This document shows, in pieces, positions 9,146 to 18,600 of a stretch of DNA of 63,794 bases. Source of the DNA: a virus. Location: positions 1-63,794 of IMG/VR virus record IMGVR_UViG_3300004282_000002; one strand, 5' to 3'. The translations under genes and the position numbers were made by a program. The notes under the pieces are model-generated. The model was not told where the DNA came from. It did no database searches and saw nothing but the letters and a program-made list of their open reading frames with translations. Numbering within the stretch: the stretch's first letter is position 1; every line of letters starts with the position of its first letter.

Positions 9146-9769
9146 ATGAATTCTTTAGATAGACAGAGGGAATTACAAAGTACTAAGGAAGCCAATAATA
9201 AGGCTAGGATTGAATCTGATGCTAAATTTATTAAGGTTCCTACTAGATCATCGCAAGTTTTATCTAAGGAGGTTATAATTGGGAATAGTGAGGTATTGGC
9301 TAATGCGATGACAATGGCTTATCCAGCTGCTGGTATCTCTATATCCACTGGAACTAGTTGGGGGACATCTATTACTGATAATTCTACTAACTGGAATACC
9401 GCATATTCTTGGGGAAATCATTCAATGATTGGATATTGGAGTGGCACTAGCCATCCAACTACAGTGTTAGGATATGGAATAACAGATGGGATATCATTAG
9501 TCGGTACTCCTTCTAATAATCAAATAGCTGTATGGACAGGCGCAAATACCATTGAAGGAACTTCGGGCTTAACTTATGATGGTAGTATTTTGTCCGTAAG
9601 TGGTACGGTTACCTCCGATGCCTTTAAAACAAGTAGTGCAACTGCTTTTACTATAGAACAGAGTGGAACAAAATTAATTATTAAATACGGAAATACAACG
9701 GTACTTAGTATTTCTTCAGCAGGATTACTTACAGCTTTAGATGAAGTTACTGCATTTGGAACACCTTAA
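9146..9769 (+). CDS. Tail fibre protein with WGNH motif and shared C-terminal module
   Basis: 207 residues. A charged helical N-terminus (residues 1-45) leads into a fibre body with one WNTAYSWGNHSMIGYW motif, related to the repeats of the 4060-5199 fibre. The next block (VGTPSNNQIAVWTGANTI) is a frequent fibre element. Residues 173-207 (TKLIIKYGNTTVLSISSAG to AFGTP) repeat the C-terminus of the upstream fibre. Spacing to its neighbours is 3 and 11 bases, consistent with one transcript. Confidence 0.7.
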   Translation: MNSLDRQRELQSTKEANNKARIESDAKFIKVPTRSSQVLSKEVIIGNSEVLANAMTMAYPAAGISISTGTSWGTSITDNSTNWNTAYSWGNHSMIGYWSGTSHPTTVLGYGITDGISLVGTPSNNQIAVWTGANTIEGTSGLTYDGSILSVSGTVTSDAFKTSSATAFTIEQSGTKLIIKYGNTTVLSISSAGLLTALDEVTAFGTP

Positions 9770-9780
9770 GAAATATAAAT

Positions 9781-11223
9781 ATGGCATTAGGAAGTATTGA
9801 TATTACCACTGGTTTAGTTAGAACTACATTAAGCGAAGCTAATAATAATGTATTTGATTTAGATACATCTACCGCTATTAATAAGTGGAGTAGATATAAA
9901 CCAGTGTCTGGAACATGGCCAGCTGGCTCTAGTGGTAAGTATGGATTGAATCTTCCTACCGATTGGGATCATCTTGATATAACATCAAATGCTAGGCTTG
10001 GAGACTTTAGGGGTTATGAACATACTAAAGGATTAAATAATACAGGCGCTGGCCCTATTGTATATTGTGAATATATGGATCAGGTTGATGGTACATCATT
10101 TCAACCGACTACATCTACGTATAATGTTATACCTAGAACATATACATTTAGATTCGAGAAAAGCACTGTTAGTAATTCTATAAGAATACTGACTACTGAT
10201 GTTGGTCTTGATTCATACTATTGGGGTATAAGATTAGACTCTCCATCAACAGCTTATTATAAAACATTAAGTACCCTTAACACTAATACTAATTTAACAT
10301 TAGATTTATTATTCACTGATCCAGGGAGTCTATCTTTTACAAATGGTTTTGGATGGCCAGCAGATGCCGAAGTTGGTATATGGAATTGGTATTTATTATT
10401 ATGTTCTACAGAAAAAACAACATGGACTACTACTGCTGGAGACTTGGGAACGATCTTGTACTTACCGACAGAACCTGATTTAACAGTGTATTCTAGTGGA
10501 CATCTTCATCTTATTCCTTATATTATCTGTGGATATACATCAGGTACTTATACTCCAATAGAGACATTGCCAAAAACTGGTGGACAGTTTTCTGCCACTG
10601 GTGGTAGTCTTGGTGGAACAGAGGAAACACATTGGGATTATACTGATGTATACACTAATAGTGGCGTAGCATATACGTGTACTAGATATGAATCTGATAA
10701 GTCTACTCCTGCTGCGTGGTATAATTTTATACACTCTAATGCAGCTCATGATACTGGAGTGTGTGGATCGAATACAAATTGTAGTAATGCTATTAGTGGT
10801 TACTCTACACGATTCTATTGTGATGATAATACAGGAGAAGATAGATTTGGTTCTACAAGATTTGTTTCTGGTGGCGCTGAATATTGGGTTGATGTGTATC
10901 AGTATGGGGCTAATCCTACTTATGATGTACAATATGAAGGATGTACTGAAGTTCCTGGATATATAAGTGTAACTGGATTTGTATATGGAACTATAGATAT
11001 TACTGTAACTTTTAGAGTTAATGGTATGCCAAGTAGTCCACATGATGTTTGGGTAAGGTTATGGAATGCTACGCAGGGGTATTTTTATGATTTAGAATTA
11101 AGTGGTGGTAATCAAGTTACTGATAATGTATCTAAGACTTGTCATCTAATAACAGAGAATACTGATATATTAAGGGGTAGGGCATATACGATATATATTA
11201 CAACTACAGATCCTGATATTTAA
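9781..11223 (+). CDS. Large beta-rich structural protein, probable fibre tip or receptor binder
   Basis: 480 residues, rich in Thr, Ser, Tyr and Trp, with no signal peptide or transmembrane helix. The N-terminus (residues 1-60) contains TGLVRTTLSEANNNVFDLD, then KWSRYKPV, a pattern I associate with phage baseplate or fibre proteins in Bacteroidota phages. The C-terminal third has several cysteines (GVCGSNTNCSNAISG and others) and beta-sandwich-like strands. It is the last gene of the fibre block, followed directly by a promoter. The family is not recognised with confidence. Confidence 0.55.
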   Translation: MALGSIDITTGLVRTTLSEANNNVFDLDTSTAINKWSRYKPVSGTWPAGSSGKYGLNLPTDWDHLDITSNARLGDFRGYEHTKGLNNTGAGPIVYCEYMDQVDGTSFQPTTSTYNVIPRTYTFRFEKSTVSNSIRILTTDVGLDSYYWGIRLDSPSTAYYKTLSTLNTNTNLTLDLLFTDPGSLSFTNGFGWPADAEVGIWNWYLLLCSTEKTTWTTTAGDLGTILYLPTEPDLTVYSSGHLHLIPYIICGYTSGTYTPIETLPKTGGQFSATGGSLGGTEETHWDYTDVYTNSGVAYTCTRYESDKSTPAAWYNFIHSNAAHDTGVCGSNTNCSNAISGYSTRFYCDDNTGEDRFGSTRFVSGGAEYWVDVYQYGANPTYDVQYEGCTEVPGYISVTGFVYGTIDITVTFRVNGMPSSPHDVWVRLWNATQGYFYDLELSGGNQVTDNVSKTCHLITENTDILRGRAYTIYITTTDPDI

Positions 11224-11230
11224 AAATAAA

Positions 11231-11262
11231 TTTGGAAAATTGAAATATTTTACGTATCTTTG
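11231..11262 (+). promoter_or_regulatory. Bacteroidota-type promoter, lysis cassette
   Basis: TTTG at 11231-11234, a 20-base spacer, then TATCTTTG at 11255-11262. This matches the Bacteroides primary sigma consensus (TTTG at -33, TAnnTTTG at -7). It lies in the 66-base gap after the fibre block. The upstream box AAATAAATTTGGAAA is shared with the minus-strand promoter at 52505-52536. Confidence 0.8.
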
Positions 11263-11289
11263 TATATTATTAATTAATAACGGATATCA

Positions 11290-11451
11290 ATGGAAGAAAA
11301 AATTAAAGTTGAATTAACAGCAAATGAATTAGAAATTGTATACCGTGGACTCTTGGAGTTACCAAGTAAGTTCTCACTTGCTGTTATTCAGAATTTGGAA
11401 AAACAACTTCGTAAAGAAGAGGATAAAAAAGATGAAACTCCTGTTGAGTAG
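11290..11451 (+). CDS. Small charged protein leading the lysis cassette
   Basis: 53 residues, ATG at 11290, TAG at 11449-11451. It starts 28 bases after the -7 box of a clear promoter. The composition is strongly acidic/basic with an N-terminal ELTANELEIVYRGL pattern, then a helical end with KKDETPVE. It overlaps the following gene by 20 bases in another frame. No family recognised. The ideal promoter distance and coupling make it likely to be real. Confidence 0.6.
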   Translation: MEEKIKVELTANELEIVYRGLLELPSKFSLAVIQNLEKQLRKEEDKKDETPVE

Positions 11452-11842
11452 ATCTTATGGTGACAAACAAACTACTGGGCTCTGTCAGATACTTGATGGA
11501 GCTCGGAAAGTGTTTGAGTTTTATTCCTTAGAACTTCCATTCTTGGGAAATGAACGTAATGTTTCATGTATACCCGAAGGTAAGTATAATGTTACAAAAA
11601 TATTTTCTACATCTAAGGGTAAGTGTTTTCAGGTTCATGACGTTCCAGAACGTAGTTATATATTAATACATAAAGGTAATTATGCTACAGGATCAAAAGT
11701 AGACACACAGGGATGTATATTAGTTGGTAGTAGGTTTGAAGATATAAATAAAGATGGTAATCTAGATGTAATAGAAAGTACTGATACTATGACTAAGTTG
11801 ATAGGTATATTACCAAATAGTTTTACATTAGTAATAATATGA
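11432..11842 (+). CDS. DUF5675-like phage protein, possible lysis enzyme
   Basis: 136 residues from the ATG at 11432; an upstream in-frame ATG at 11336 would bury it deeper in the preceding gene and add an unrelated stretch. The sequence LELPFLGNERNVSCIPEGKY, then HDVPERSYILIHKGN and DTQGCILVG, is typical of the DUF5675 family found in phages next to lysis genes. His and Cys in HKGN and TQGCI resemble an L,D-transpeptidase-like active site, but activity is not established. It is followed with an ATGA overlap by the caspase-like gene. Confidence 0.7.
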   Translation: MKLLLSRSYGDKQTTGLCQILDGARKVFEFYSLELPFLGNERNVSCIPEGKYNVTKIFSTSKGKCFQVHDVPERSYILIHKGNYATGSKVDTQGCILVGSRFEDINKDGNLDVIESTDTMTKLIGILPNSFTLVII

Positions 11843-12750
11843 ATTTGCCTCCAATAAAAATAAATATAATTTCTGTATGGAAAGCATGGAGGGCTATCCG
11901 TAAGTTTCTTCATGATCAAAAAGTTAATTCGGTAAAAACAAAAGATATGTGTATAAAAAAGATAATAGAATGGTTTAAACCTGATCCCATTCCAGTTCCA
12001 GTGACAACAAAGAAAGCATTATTCTTTGCTATAAATGATTATGCTGGAATGAATAATGATCTTAATGGTTGTATAAATGATCAGAAAGATTTTATTGAAA
12101 GACTTAATAAGGATTTTCCGGGGTTTATAATAAAGAATTTTATTGACTCTCAGGTTACAAGAAATATATTTATAACAGAAGTAAAAGATGCCATCAAATC
12201 ATTAACATCAGAATCAATGTTGTTGATCCATTATTCAGGACATGGGACACAGACGTATGATAAACATGGCGATGAAGAGGATGGTTATGATGAAGCGGTA
12301 TATCTTTATGATGGTAGTGTTATAGATGATGATATAGCTGATGCATTACTTAACATACCACAAGGGGCTACTGTTGTTCTTATGTTTGACAGTTGTTTCT
12401 CTGGTAGTGTTACAAGGAGTAGACGTGGAAATACACATCCTCCTAAGAATAGATATTATCAAAACCCTAATCTTAAACCACGCAAGAAAAAAAGAATTAG
12501 GATAGCTAAAGAAGATATGAAATGGATTGTATTCTCTGGATGTGGCGAACAACAGACATCTGCAGATGCATATATTAATGGGAAGTACAATGGAGCATTT
12601 ACGTATTATGCCTTAAAGACATTAATTCCTGGCATTACGTACAATGAATGGATAACAAAGATCAATCAATTCTTACCCAATTCTAAGTTTGATCAGATTC
12701 CTACACTAGAAGGGGACGAAACTTTATTTAATAAAATAGTATTAATTTAA
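11839..12750 (+). CDS. Caspase-fold (metacaspase-like, C14) protease
   Basis: 303 residues. The catalytic p20-like core begins near residue 58 (KKALFFAINDYAG). It contains LLIHYSGHGTQ with the predicted catalytic His135 and LMFDSCFSGS with Cys186, followed by a Lys/Arg-rich linker (residues 192-224) and a p10-like part (WIVFSGCGEQQTSADA, GAFTYYALK). Both members of the His/Cys dyad are present, so an active Arg/Lys-type cysteine protease is plausible. Residues 1-45 are a basic, amphipathic extension. It overlaps the DUF5675-like gene (ATGA) and precedes the holin-like gene, so it is expressed with lysis genes. Its target is unknown. Confidence 0.85.
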   Translation: MNLPPIKINIISVWKAWRAIRKFLHDQKVNSVKTKDMCIKKIIEWFKPDPIPVPVTTKKALFFAINDYAGMNNDLNGCINDQKDFIERLNKDFPGFIIKNFIDSQVTRNIFITEVKDAIKSLTSESMLLIHYSGHGTQTYDKHGDEEDGYDEAVYLYDGSVIDDDIADALLNIPQGATVVLMFDSCFSGSVTRSRRGNTHPPKNRYYQNPNLKPRKKKRIRIAKEDMKWIVFSGCGEQQTSADAYINGKYNGAFTYYALKTLIPGITYNEWITKINQFLPNSKFDQIPTLEGDETLFNKIVLI

Positions 12751-12762
12751 AAAACAAAAAGA

Positions 12763-12984
12763 ATGATTAAAGCAATTTATGACAAGAATGCACCAACTCG
12801 AAATTTGGTGACAACAATTAGTGGTATAGTGACGTTGGTCATTACATTACTATCAGGATTTAATGTTATTACAGCAGAACAATCTACTGTATTAACGGAA
12901 CAGACTAGTTTACTAGTTACGCTTATACCTCAGGTAGTAGCTGCTGTAGCTGCATGTATTTTAGTATTTAAAGCTAAAGACTAA
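12763..12984 (+). CDS. Holin-like membrane protein
   Basis: 73 residues with two transmembrane helices: about residues 15-34 (TTISGIVTLVITLLSGFNVI) and 48-69 (LVTLIPQVVAAVAACILVFK), a short charged N-terminus and a KAKD end. Size and topology fit a class II holin that permeabilises the inner membrane at the end of infection. Its position after the DUF5675-like and caspase genes supports the assignment; sequence similarity to a named holin family was not checked. Confidence 0.65.
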   Translation: MIKAIYDKNAPTRNLVTTISGIVTLVITLLSGFNVITAEQSTVLTEQTSLLVTLIPQVVAAVAACILVFKAKD

Positions 12985-12986
12985 TT

Positions 12987-13454
12987 ATGAAGAAGTTTCT
13001 TATTATATTAGTTTTTGCGTTAGCAAGTCTTGGATTGTCAGGACAGGGGTTATTTACTAAGATCGACCAGAATGCCTTTAAGATCAAATCTAAGACACTC
13101 GGGGTTGATTCTATAGTATTGCCCTCAGTGAATAAACTCAGGCTCGTATATGGCGTTACAGGTACGTCCTTTAATCTCAAGACTGGTGAGATAGGATTTC
13201 TTAGTTCTACAGGTGTTGGATTATCATATATTAATTTTAAACTTAATGATGAGTCTAAGCCGTATGCAACATGGGGAGTCACTGGTATGGTATTATTAGC
13301 CAATAAGGAAAATGATCCATTATACCAGGAAGGTGGAGAGGTTGCGATGGGAGCGTTGATAGCAGGTAGTCTTGGTCCTCTTTCTGTAGGGCCAGCATAT
13401 TATCCTTCTATTAAAAAGCTACTTCTTAATTTTGGAGTACAGTTTACATTTTAA
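12987..13454 (+). CDS. Secreted protein, possible outer-membrane beta-barrel or lysis accessory
   Basis: 155 residues. An N-terminal signal peptide is clear (MKKFLIILVFALASLGLSGQ, cleavage likely after LSG). The mature part has alternating Gly/aromatic beta-strand patterns and ends in VQFTF, the terminal aromatic residue typical of outer-membrane barrels. It starts 2 bases after the holin-like gene. A spanin-like role in outer-membrane disruption or a superinfection-blocking role are both possible; neither is shown by the sequence. Confidence 0.6.
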   Translation: MKKFLIILVFALASLGLSGQGLFTKIDQNAFKIKSKTLGVDSIVLPSVNKLRLVYGVTGTSFNLKTGEIGFLSSTGVGLSYINFKLNDESKPYATWGVTGMVLLANKENDPLYQEGGEVAMGALIAGSLGPLSVGPAYYPSIKKLLLNFGVQFTF

Positions 13455-13464
13455 ATTTTAGGTT

Positions 13465-14118
13465 ATGCTTTTAGATGACATTATTAGTTTATTAAGAGAA
13501 ACATCTCGTAATGCCCATGTTGTAGATAATGAGCGTATCGACGACAGAATTTGGCAAGACTATATTATGCTCAAGAGAAATGTTTGGGTTAAGAACTATA
13601 TTAATGAAAAGGGTAGTTTGGAACAGAACAATCTCCAGTTTGAATTACTAGACTTGGAGATCTATGATCCTGCTCTTTCATTAGGTGGTGTCTCTATAGG
13701 CAAATACATTCTACGGTCAGAGAAGTGCCCCATGCTTATTGAGGGGCGCTCTGGCGTAGCTGTATATGAATTAACTAATCCTGACATGGAGAGTAGGACT
13801 ATTGCGCATGTACCAATGGATAGATTACGTTGGTGTGGTAATGGGATAACAAATAAAGATACTGTCTTTGCTGCTTTTTATGATGGTAGGTTTTATGTTA
13901 AATCTAATTCGGAACAACAGAAGGCGTTGACTAGATTGCGTGTTGTTGGTATATTTGCTGATCCAACAGAGGTATCTACATACGTAAGAACAACTGATGA
14001 TTATCCATTAAATAATTATCAGGTTGAATATATGAAGAATGCTGTGTTACAACAAGATTTTAATATTTTACAACAGTCTAAATCTGATTCCAAGAATGAT
14101 GCTAGTGGGGAGATATAG
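13465..14118 (+). CDS. Probable virion tail/ring protein of crAss-like phages
   Basis: 217 residues, no signal peptide. The N-terminus (LLDDIISLLRETSRNAHVVD, then DDRIWQDYIMLKRNVWVKNY) and the central SGVAVYELTNPDMESRT, VPMDRLRWCGNG segments resemble conserved structural proteins in the crAss-like tail module upstream of the muzzle gene. A ring or tail-adaptor role is inferred from this order. It ends in TAG with the next ATG 9 bases later, which is evidence that TAG is a normal stop here. Confidence 0.6.
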   Translation: MLLDDIISLLRETSRNAHVVDNERIDDRIWQDYIMLKRNVWVKNYINEKGSLEQNNLQFELLDLEIYDPALSLGGVSIGKYILRSEKCPMLIEGRSGVAVYELTNPDMESRTIAHVPMDRLRWCGNGITNKDTVFAAFYDGRFYVKSNSEQQKALTRLRVVGIFADPTEVSTYVRTTDDYPLNNYQVEYMKNAVLQQDFNILQQSKSDSKNDASGEI

Positions 14119-14126
14119 TATGATAT

Positions 14127-14726
14127 ATGGATAGAAAAAAAGGAACTCATAAGATAAATATTACAAGTGGTTTGTGGGATGCGTACAAATGTTTTAGAGA
14201 GAAGTATAAACTAGTGTATCCTGATATAACAAGAAAGAAATATGTTGACTTATGCCATATGATAAATAAGGCAATATCTGAAAAGATTATAAAAGAGTCA
14301 TTTGAATTTAGAATGCCATATAGACTTGGCACATTATCAATACGTAAGTCTAAGCTCAAGATAAGTATTAAGGATGGTAAGCTTGAGAAGAATAAGATGG
14401 TTGTAGATTGGAAGAGGACGTGGGAATATTGGCTTGAACAATATCCTGATAAGACGAAGTCTGAGATAAAAGAGTTGAAAGGCAAGATAGCAATCTATAA
14501 CATGAATGAACATACTGATGGATATATAATGGGTTGGTATTGGGATAAGAACACATGTGTGATAAAGAATCAAACAGTATATTACTTTAAACCAACTAAG
14601 GGAAATAGATTAAACTTAGCCAAATGGATTAAGTCAGACGAGAAAGAGAATGATTATTATTTGAGCACGAAATATGAAAGTAGGAGTAAAAAGTCCATCA
14701 AGAAATTCCTTAAAGAAAAAATATAA
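14127..14726 (+). CDS. Conserved crAss-like tail-module protein
   Basis: 199 residues, basic (many Lys). It contains SFEFRMPYRLGTLSIRKSK, then VDWKRTWEYW and NRLNLAKWI, a pattern I associate with a conserved gene next to the ring proteins in crAss-like phages. Strong charge and absence of membrane segments suggest a nucleic-acid-contacting or assembly role, but I cannot name one. It is packed between two structural genes in the same direction. Confidence 0.55.
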   Translation: MDRKKGTHKINITSGLWDAYKCFREKYKLVYPDITRKKYVDLCHMINKAISEKIIKESFEFRMPYRLGTLSIRKSKLKISIKDGKLEKNKMVVDWKRTWEYWLEQYPDKTKSEIKELKGKIAIYNMNEHTDGYIMGWYWDKNTCVIKNQTVYYFKPTKGNRLNLAKWIKSDEKENDYYLSTKYESRSKKSIKKFLKEKI

Positions 14727-14737
14727 AAATAAAGATA

Positions 14738-15661
14738 ATGACTAGTAAATTTATAAGCTTATCATCTATTATAGAACGAGTATATAGGACTGCAGATTAT
14801 GAGAGTATTCCTTGGAGTGATGCTGCAGAAGATGTCTTAGATGTTCTCAGGTTAGTAGGAGTTCCTAACTCATATTTTGATAAGACAACTAATGGTCAGG
14901 GAGAGAATCCTGTTCCTATTATAGTAGATAACTTTAGAGGGGAATTACCTTATGATATGGCTATTCCTGGTCCATGTAGACTAATACAGTTAGATAGTAA
15001 TTATGAAATTACCTCATTTAGAATGATGACTGAATCACAAGATTTGTTCTATGCATCACCAACTGTTAGGGAAGAATATAATACAAGTACTACTGAATCA
15101 TCTAGCACTCTAGTCGCTACCTCTATGGAACTACAGATGGATCTCGCACAAGCGGAAATAGATGCAGGTAATTTAACAGATGCTGAGGCTATGTTAGAAG
15201 ATACTATATCTGATGTTAGACAATCACAATCAAGGATAGTTACATCATCTACTACTAATCAAGATTTCTTTCCTAGATATAAGCTGAACAATGATTATAT
15301 GTTTACTAACTTTAAGAATGGTTTTGTAGAGATGTCGTATAAGGCTTACCCTGTTGATGAAATGGGAATGCCTATGGTTCCAGATAATATAAAATTTATT
15401 AAGGCTGTTGAATGGTATCTTATATCTAGAATAGATTATAAGAGATGGAGGACTACACGTAATCCTAATGATGAGAAGATGTGGCTCAATTCAGATAAAG
15501 AATATTTATGGTATATACAATCAGCTAGATCAGCAGCTAGAGTACCAAGTCTAAGTATGATGGAATCTATTAAACGCATGATACTCAGATCAATACCTAA
15601 GATCAATGAATTTAATTCCTCCTTTAAAAATAGCTCAACTCAAGAGCAGAGAAAGTTCTAG
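14738..15661 (+). CDS. Probable ring/tail hub structural protein
   Basis: 307 residues. The N-terminus (SLSSIIERVYRTADYESIPW) and the central RGELPYDMAIPGPCRLIQ, YKLNNDYMFTNFKNGFVEMSY, MVPDNIKFIKAVEWYLISR segments follow the layout of connector or adaptor proteins in podovirus-like tails. A helical insert lies at residues 125-160. It sits 3 bases before the muzzle-like gene, the position of ring proteins in crAss-like phages. Specific assignment to one ring protein is not possible by eye. Confidence 0.6.
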   Translation: MTSKFISLSSIIERVYRTADYESIPWSDAAEDVLDVLRLVGVPNSYFDKTTNGQGENPVPIIVDNFRGELPYDMAIPGPCRLIQLDSNYEITSFRMMTESQDLFYASPTVREEYNTSTTESSSTLVATSMELQMDLAQAEIDAGNLTDAEAMLEDTISDVRQSQSRIVTSSTTNQDFFPRYKLNNDYMFTNFKNGFVEMSYKAYPVDEMGMPMVPDNIKFIKAVEWYLISRIDYKRWRTTRNPNDEKMWLNSDKEYLWYIQSARSAARVPSLSMMESIKRMILRSIPKINEFNSSFKNSSTQEQRKF

Positions 15662-15664
15662 GCT

Positions 15665-18600
15665 ATGATAAAAACGAATAAACATATCTCTACATTCTCA
15701 TCTGGAATAGACCAGGACACAAGCGTAAATAAAGTATCTAACACTCATTATTATGATGCTGAGAATATGCGTATTATGTCAGAAGATTCTTCTTCTATGG
15801 CCGCTATTAATAATGTTAAGGGGAATCAACTAAGATTAACATTTGATGCGGGTGATGTAATTATAGGCCATTGTAAGATACGTAGTAACTATACAGAGCC
15901 TACCAAGGATGCAATTGTTTTCTTCGCTTACAATGCATCTGGGACATCATCTAAGATATATTTATTCGAGGGTGATATATATAAGGTTCAGGAAAATGTT
16001 GTAATGGGTATTCCATTTCAAAGTCTTACTTATGGTACTTATGCTTATAAGGCTGGATATATATATGCTAATAGCGATCTTAATTTTAGCTCTAGTTATC
16101 CTATAAAAGCAGAGGGTAGGTATGAATCGGCTAATTTAAGAAAGATATATTGGGTGGATGGTTATAATAATATCAGATACATGATATTAGATTTAGTTGA
16201 TCCAGCAGATAATGTAAAAATATTTGAGATAAATCCTAGTTCAACATTATTACAACCAACTGTTAGTGTAATAACTGGTGGTAAGTATTTATCTGGGACG
16301 GTACAATATAGTTATCAGTTATATATAAAGAATGGAGCTGCTACAACATATGCTCCAGTATCTGATCTTGTATACTTAACGGCTAATAATAAAGGTTCTA
16401 ATTCTAGAACCTATAGTGGTAGTGAGCTTGGTCAAGATACAGGTAAAGCTGTTAGCGTAACAATAAATAATCTAGATGCTGCTTATAATAGAATACGTGT
16501 AGTAGCTATTCATTATCAGGAATATTTTGTTAATCCTACTGTTAATATAATAGGTGAGTTTGACTATAATGGCTCTCTTCTAACTATAGTTGACAATGGA
16601 TATACTACATATGGCACTATTGATCTTGCTGAGTTTAGATTATTTGGACAATTAAATTATAAGGCTAATTACTTAGCTTCAAAGAATAACTATTTATTTT
16701 TTGCAGATATAACTGAAGATAAATGGAATCCAACATGGCTTGATCCTACTAATGGTTCATTTTGGGATTCTAGAGCCATAAGGTTTAAGTCAACGGGAAC
16801 TGAGTCTAGGGTTCAGGATAGTGATCTTGGCGAAGTGGTTATTGATCAACCATTGTTTCCAACTCAATTGATATCATGGAATAATGCTGGGTGGACTAAT
16901 TATGTTGCGACACATAATGGTATTAATCAATTTAACGATACCGATAATGATGGTGATTCAACAAAGGAATATAAGCTAAAGGCTGATTGTGCTACGGTTG
17001 GCGCTGAGGGGCCTAATGTTATTATAGATATTGATCACGAACACCTTACAATAGATACGGAGAGTGTTGGTGCGGGTTATACAGAAGCTTCATATGCTAG
17101 TGTTGGAATAACCGATTATCCAACTTCCCCAGTTGAATCTCCACATAGAGAATCACAAAGGACTGAAGTGTATAGAATGTTCATAGTATTTATTAATACT
17201 AAGATGCAATATTCTGTACCACAATGGATATGTGATTTTAGGATGCCTAACAATAGTGAATATGCGCTCGTAACTTATAATGTAACTACAGGCGCTAGAG
17301 AGGCTCAGTATATATATCCAAAGGTTACATTAAGAAATATGCCAACAGATGCAGATCTTTATGGGTGGCAGGTATTTAGATGCGAGAGGGGTAGTACCGA
17401 TAGGAGTGTTTTATCTAGTGGAGTAATGTCTCCATGTTGGGATGAGACTGGCTATCTGGTGTCTAGCCAATATTCAGCCGATACATATCCATATTGTTTT
17501 GCAGAAACGGGATCTGTTATTCCTGGAACAATAGACAATTCAATAGTAGAGTTATTATCTCCAGAGATATCATTCAATAAAAACCTAAGATATTCTAGTG
17601 GTGATACTATTAGGGTTGATGGTAGGTATATGATATATGGGTCTAGGAGAACTATATGGGGACCAGACTCTGATAGGTTGGTAACATTATCTCTTGGCGC
17701 TACGTTGCCTACATATGGTGGCGATACTACTATTTATACCATAACCGATGGTGTATATCAATCTTTTGATGTAATGAGGGGAGATCCATTAGTATTTCCA
17801 GGTAGTCAGTTAATAGGAGGAAAGATGTACAGACACGCTTTATACTTTACTGATCTCACTACATATTGGCATGGCAATAGGGGATCGTCATTTATTGCTA
17901 CGCTAGGTGCTGATTTATCTTTAACGGCTACAGTAGATAGTGTTCCAATGTATTCATATGTTAGAAATGTTTTTAATACACAATATAATGGGAATACATA
18001 TGAAGCGCGTTCTTATAATGCCGTGATTCCTTATTCTAACGTTGTTCCTAAAGCTACACTAGAGTCTACATGTTATAATGGAGATACATTTATTAGCATG
18101 TTTGCATATCTAAGAGCTAGTAAACCTGATATATCTTATGGAACAGATACTATATTCCAACAGGAGATGGTTTATATCCCTTCAGAATCATCTATTAACT
18201 GTCATTATAGATTAGATGAAGTACAGAAGTATTATAGTCCAACTGAAATGGATTATATCCTACAGGAGACATTAGAGCAAGGGTTGGTATTACAACCATT
18301 AGATTACCCAATAGAGCTTGGTGATCTATATAGATACAACTCTGTGTATTCTAAAAGTGGTAATGCTAATTTGTTACAAAATACAGTCTTTGATTCTAGT
18401 GCAATAGAACATAGTGACGTAAAGATAATATCTACTGGTAAGAAAATAAATAATGAATATTTTGATAATTGGACTAATCTTTATACAAATAATTATATAG
18501 AGGTAGATCCTAGGTTTGGATCAATAAGAAATATCTTTAATTACAATAATAAGTTAATAGCAGGACAGGATAAAGCTATCTCTGTTCTTGCAGTACAGGA

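Noticed and set aside
10540-11043. Minus-strand frame of 167 codons inside the 9781-11223 gene
   Set aside because: Low-complexity Ser/Ile product opposite a well-formed structural gene; a shadow of plus-strand codon usage.
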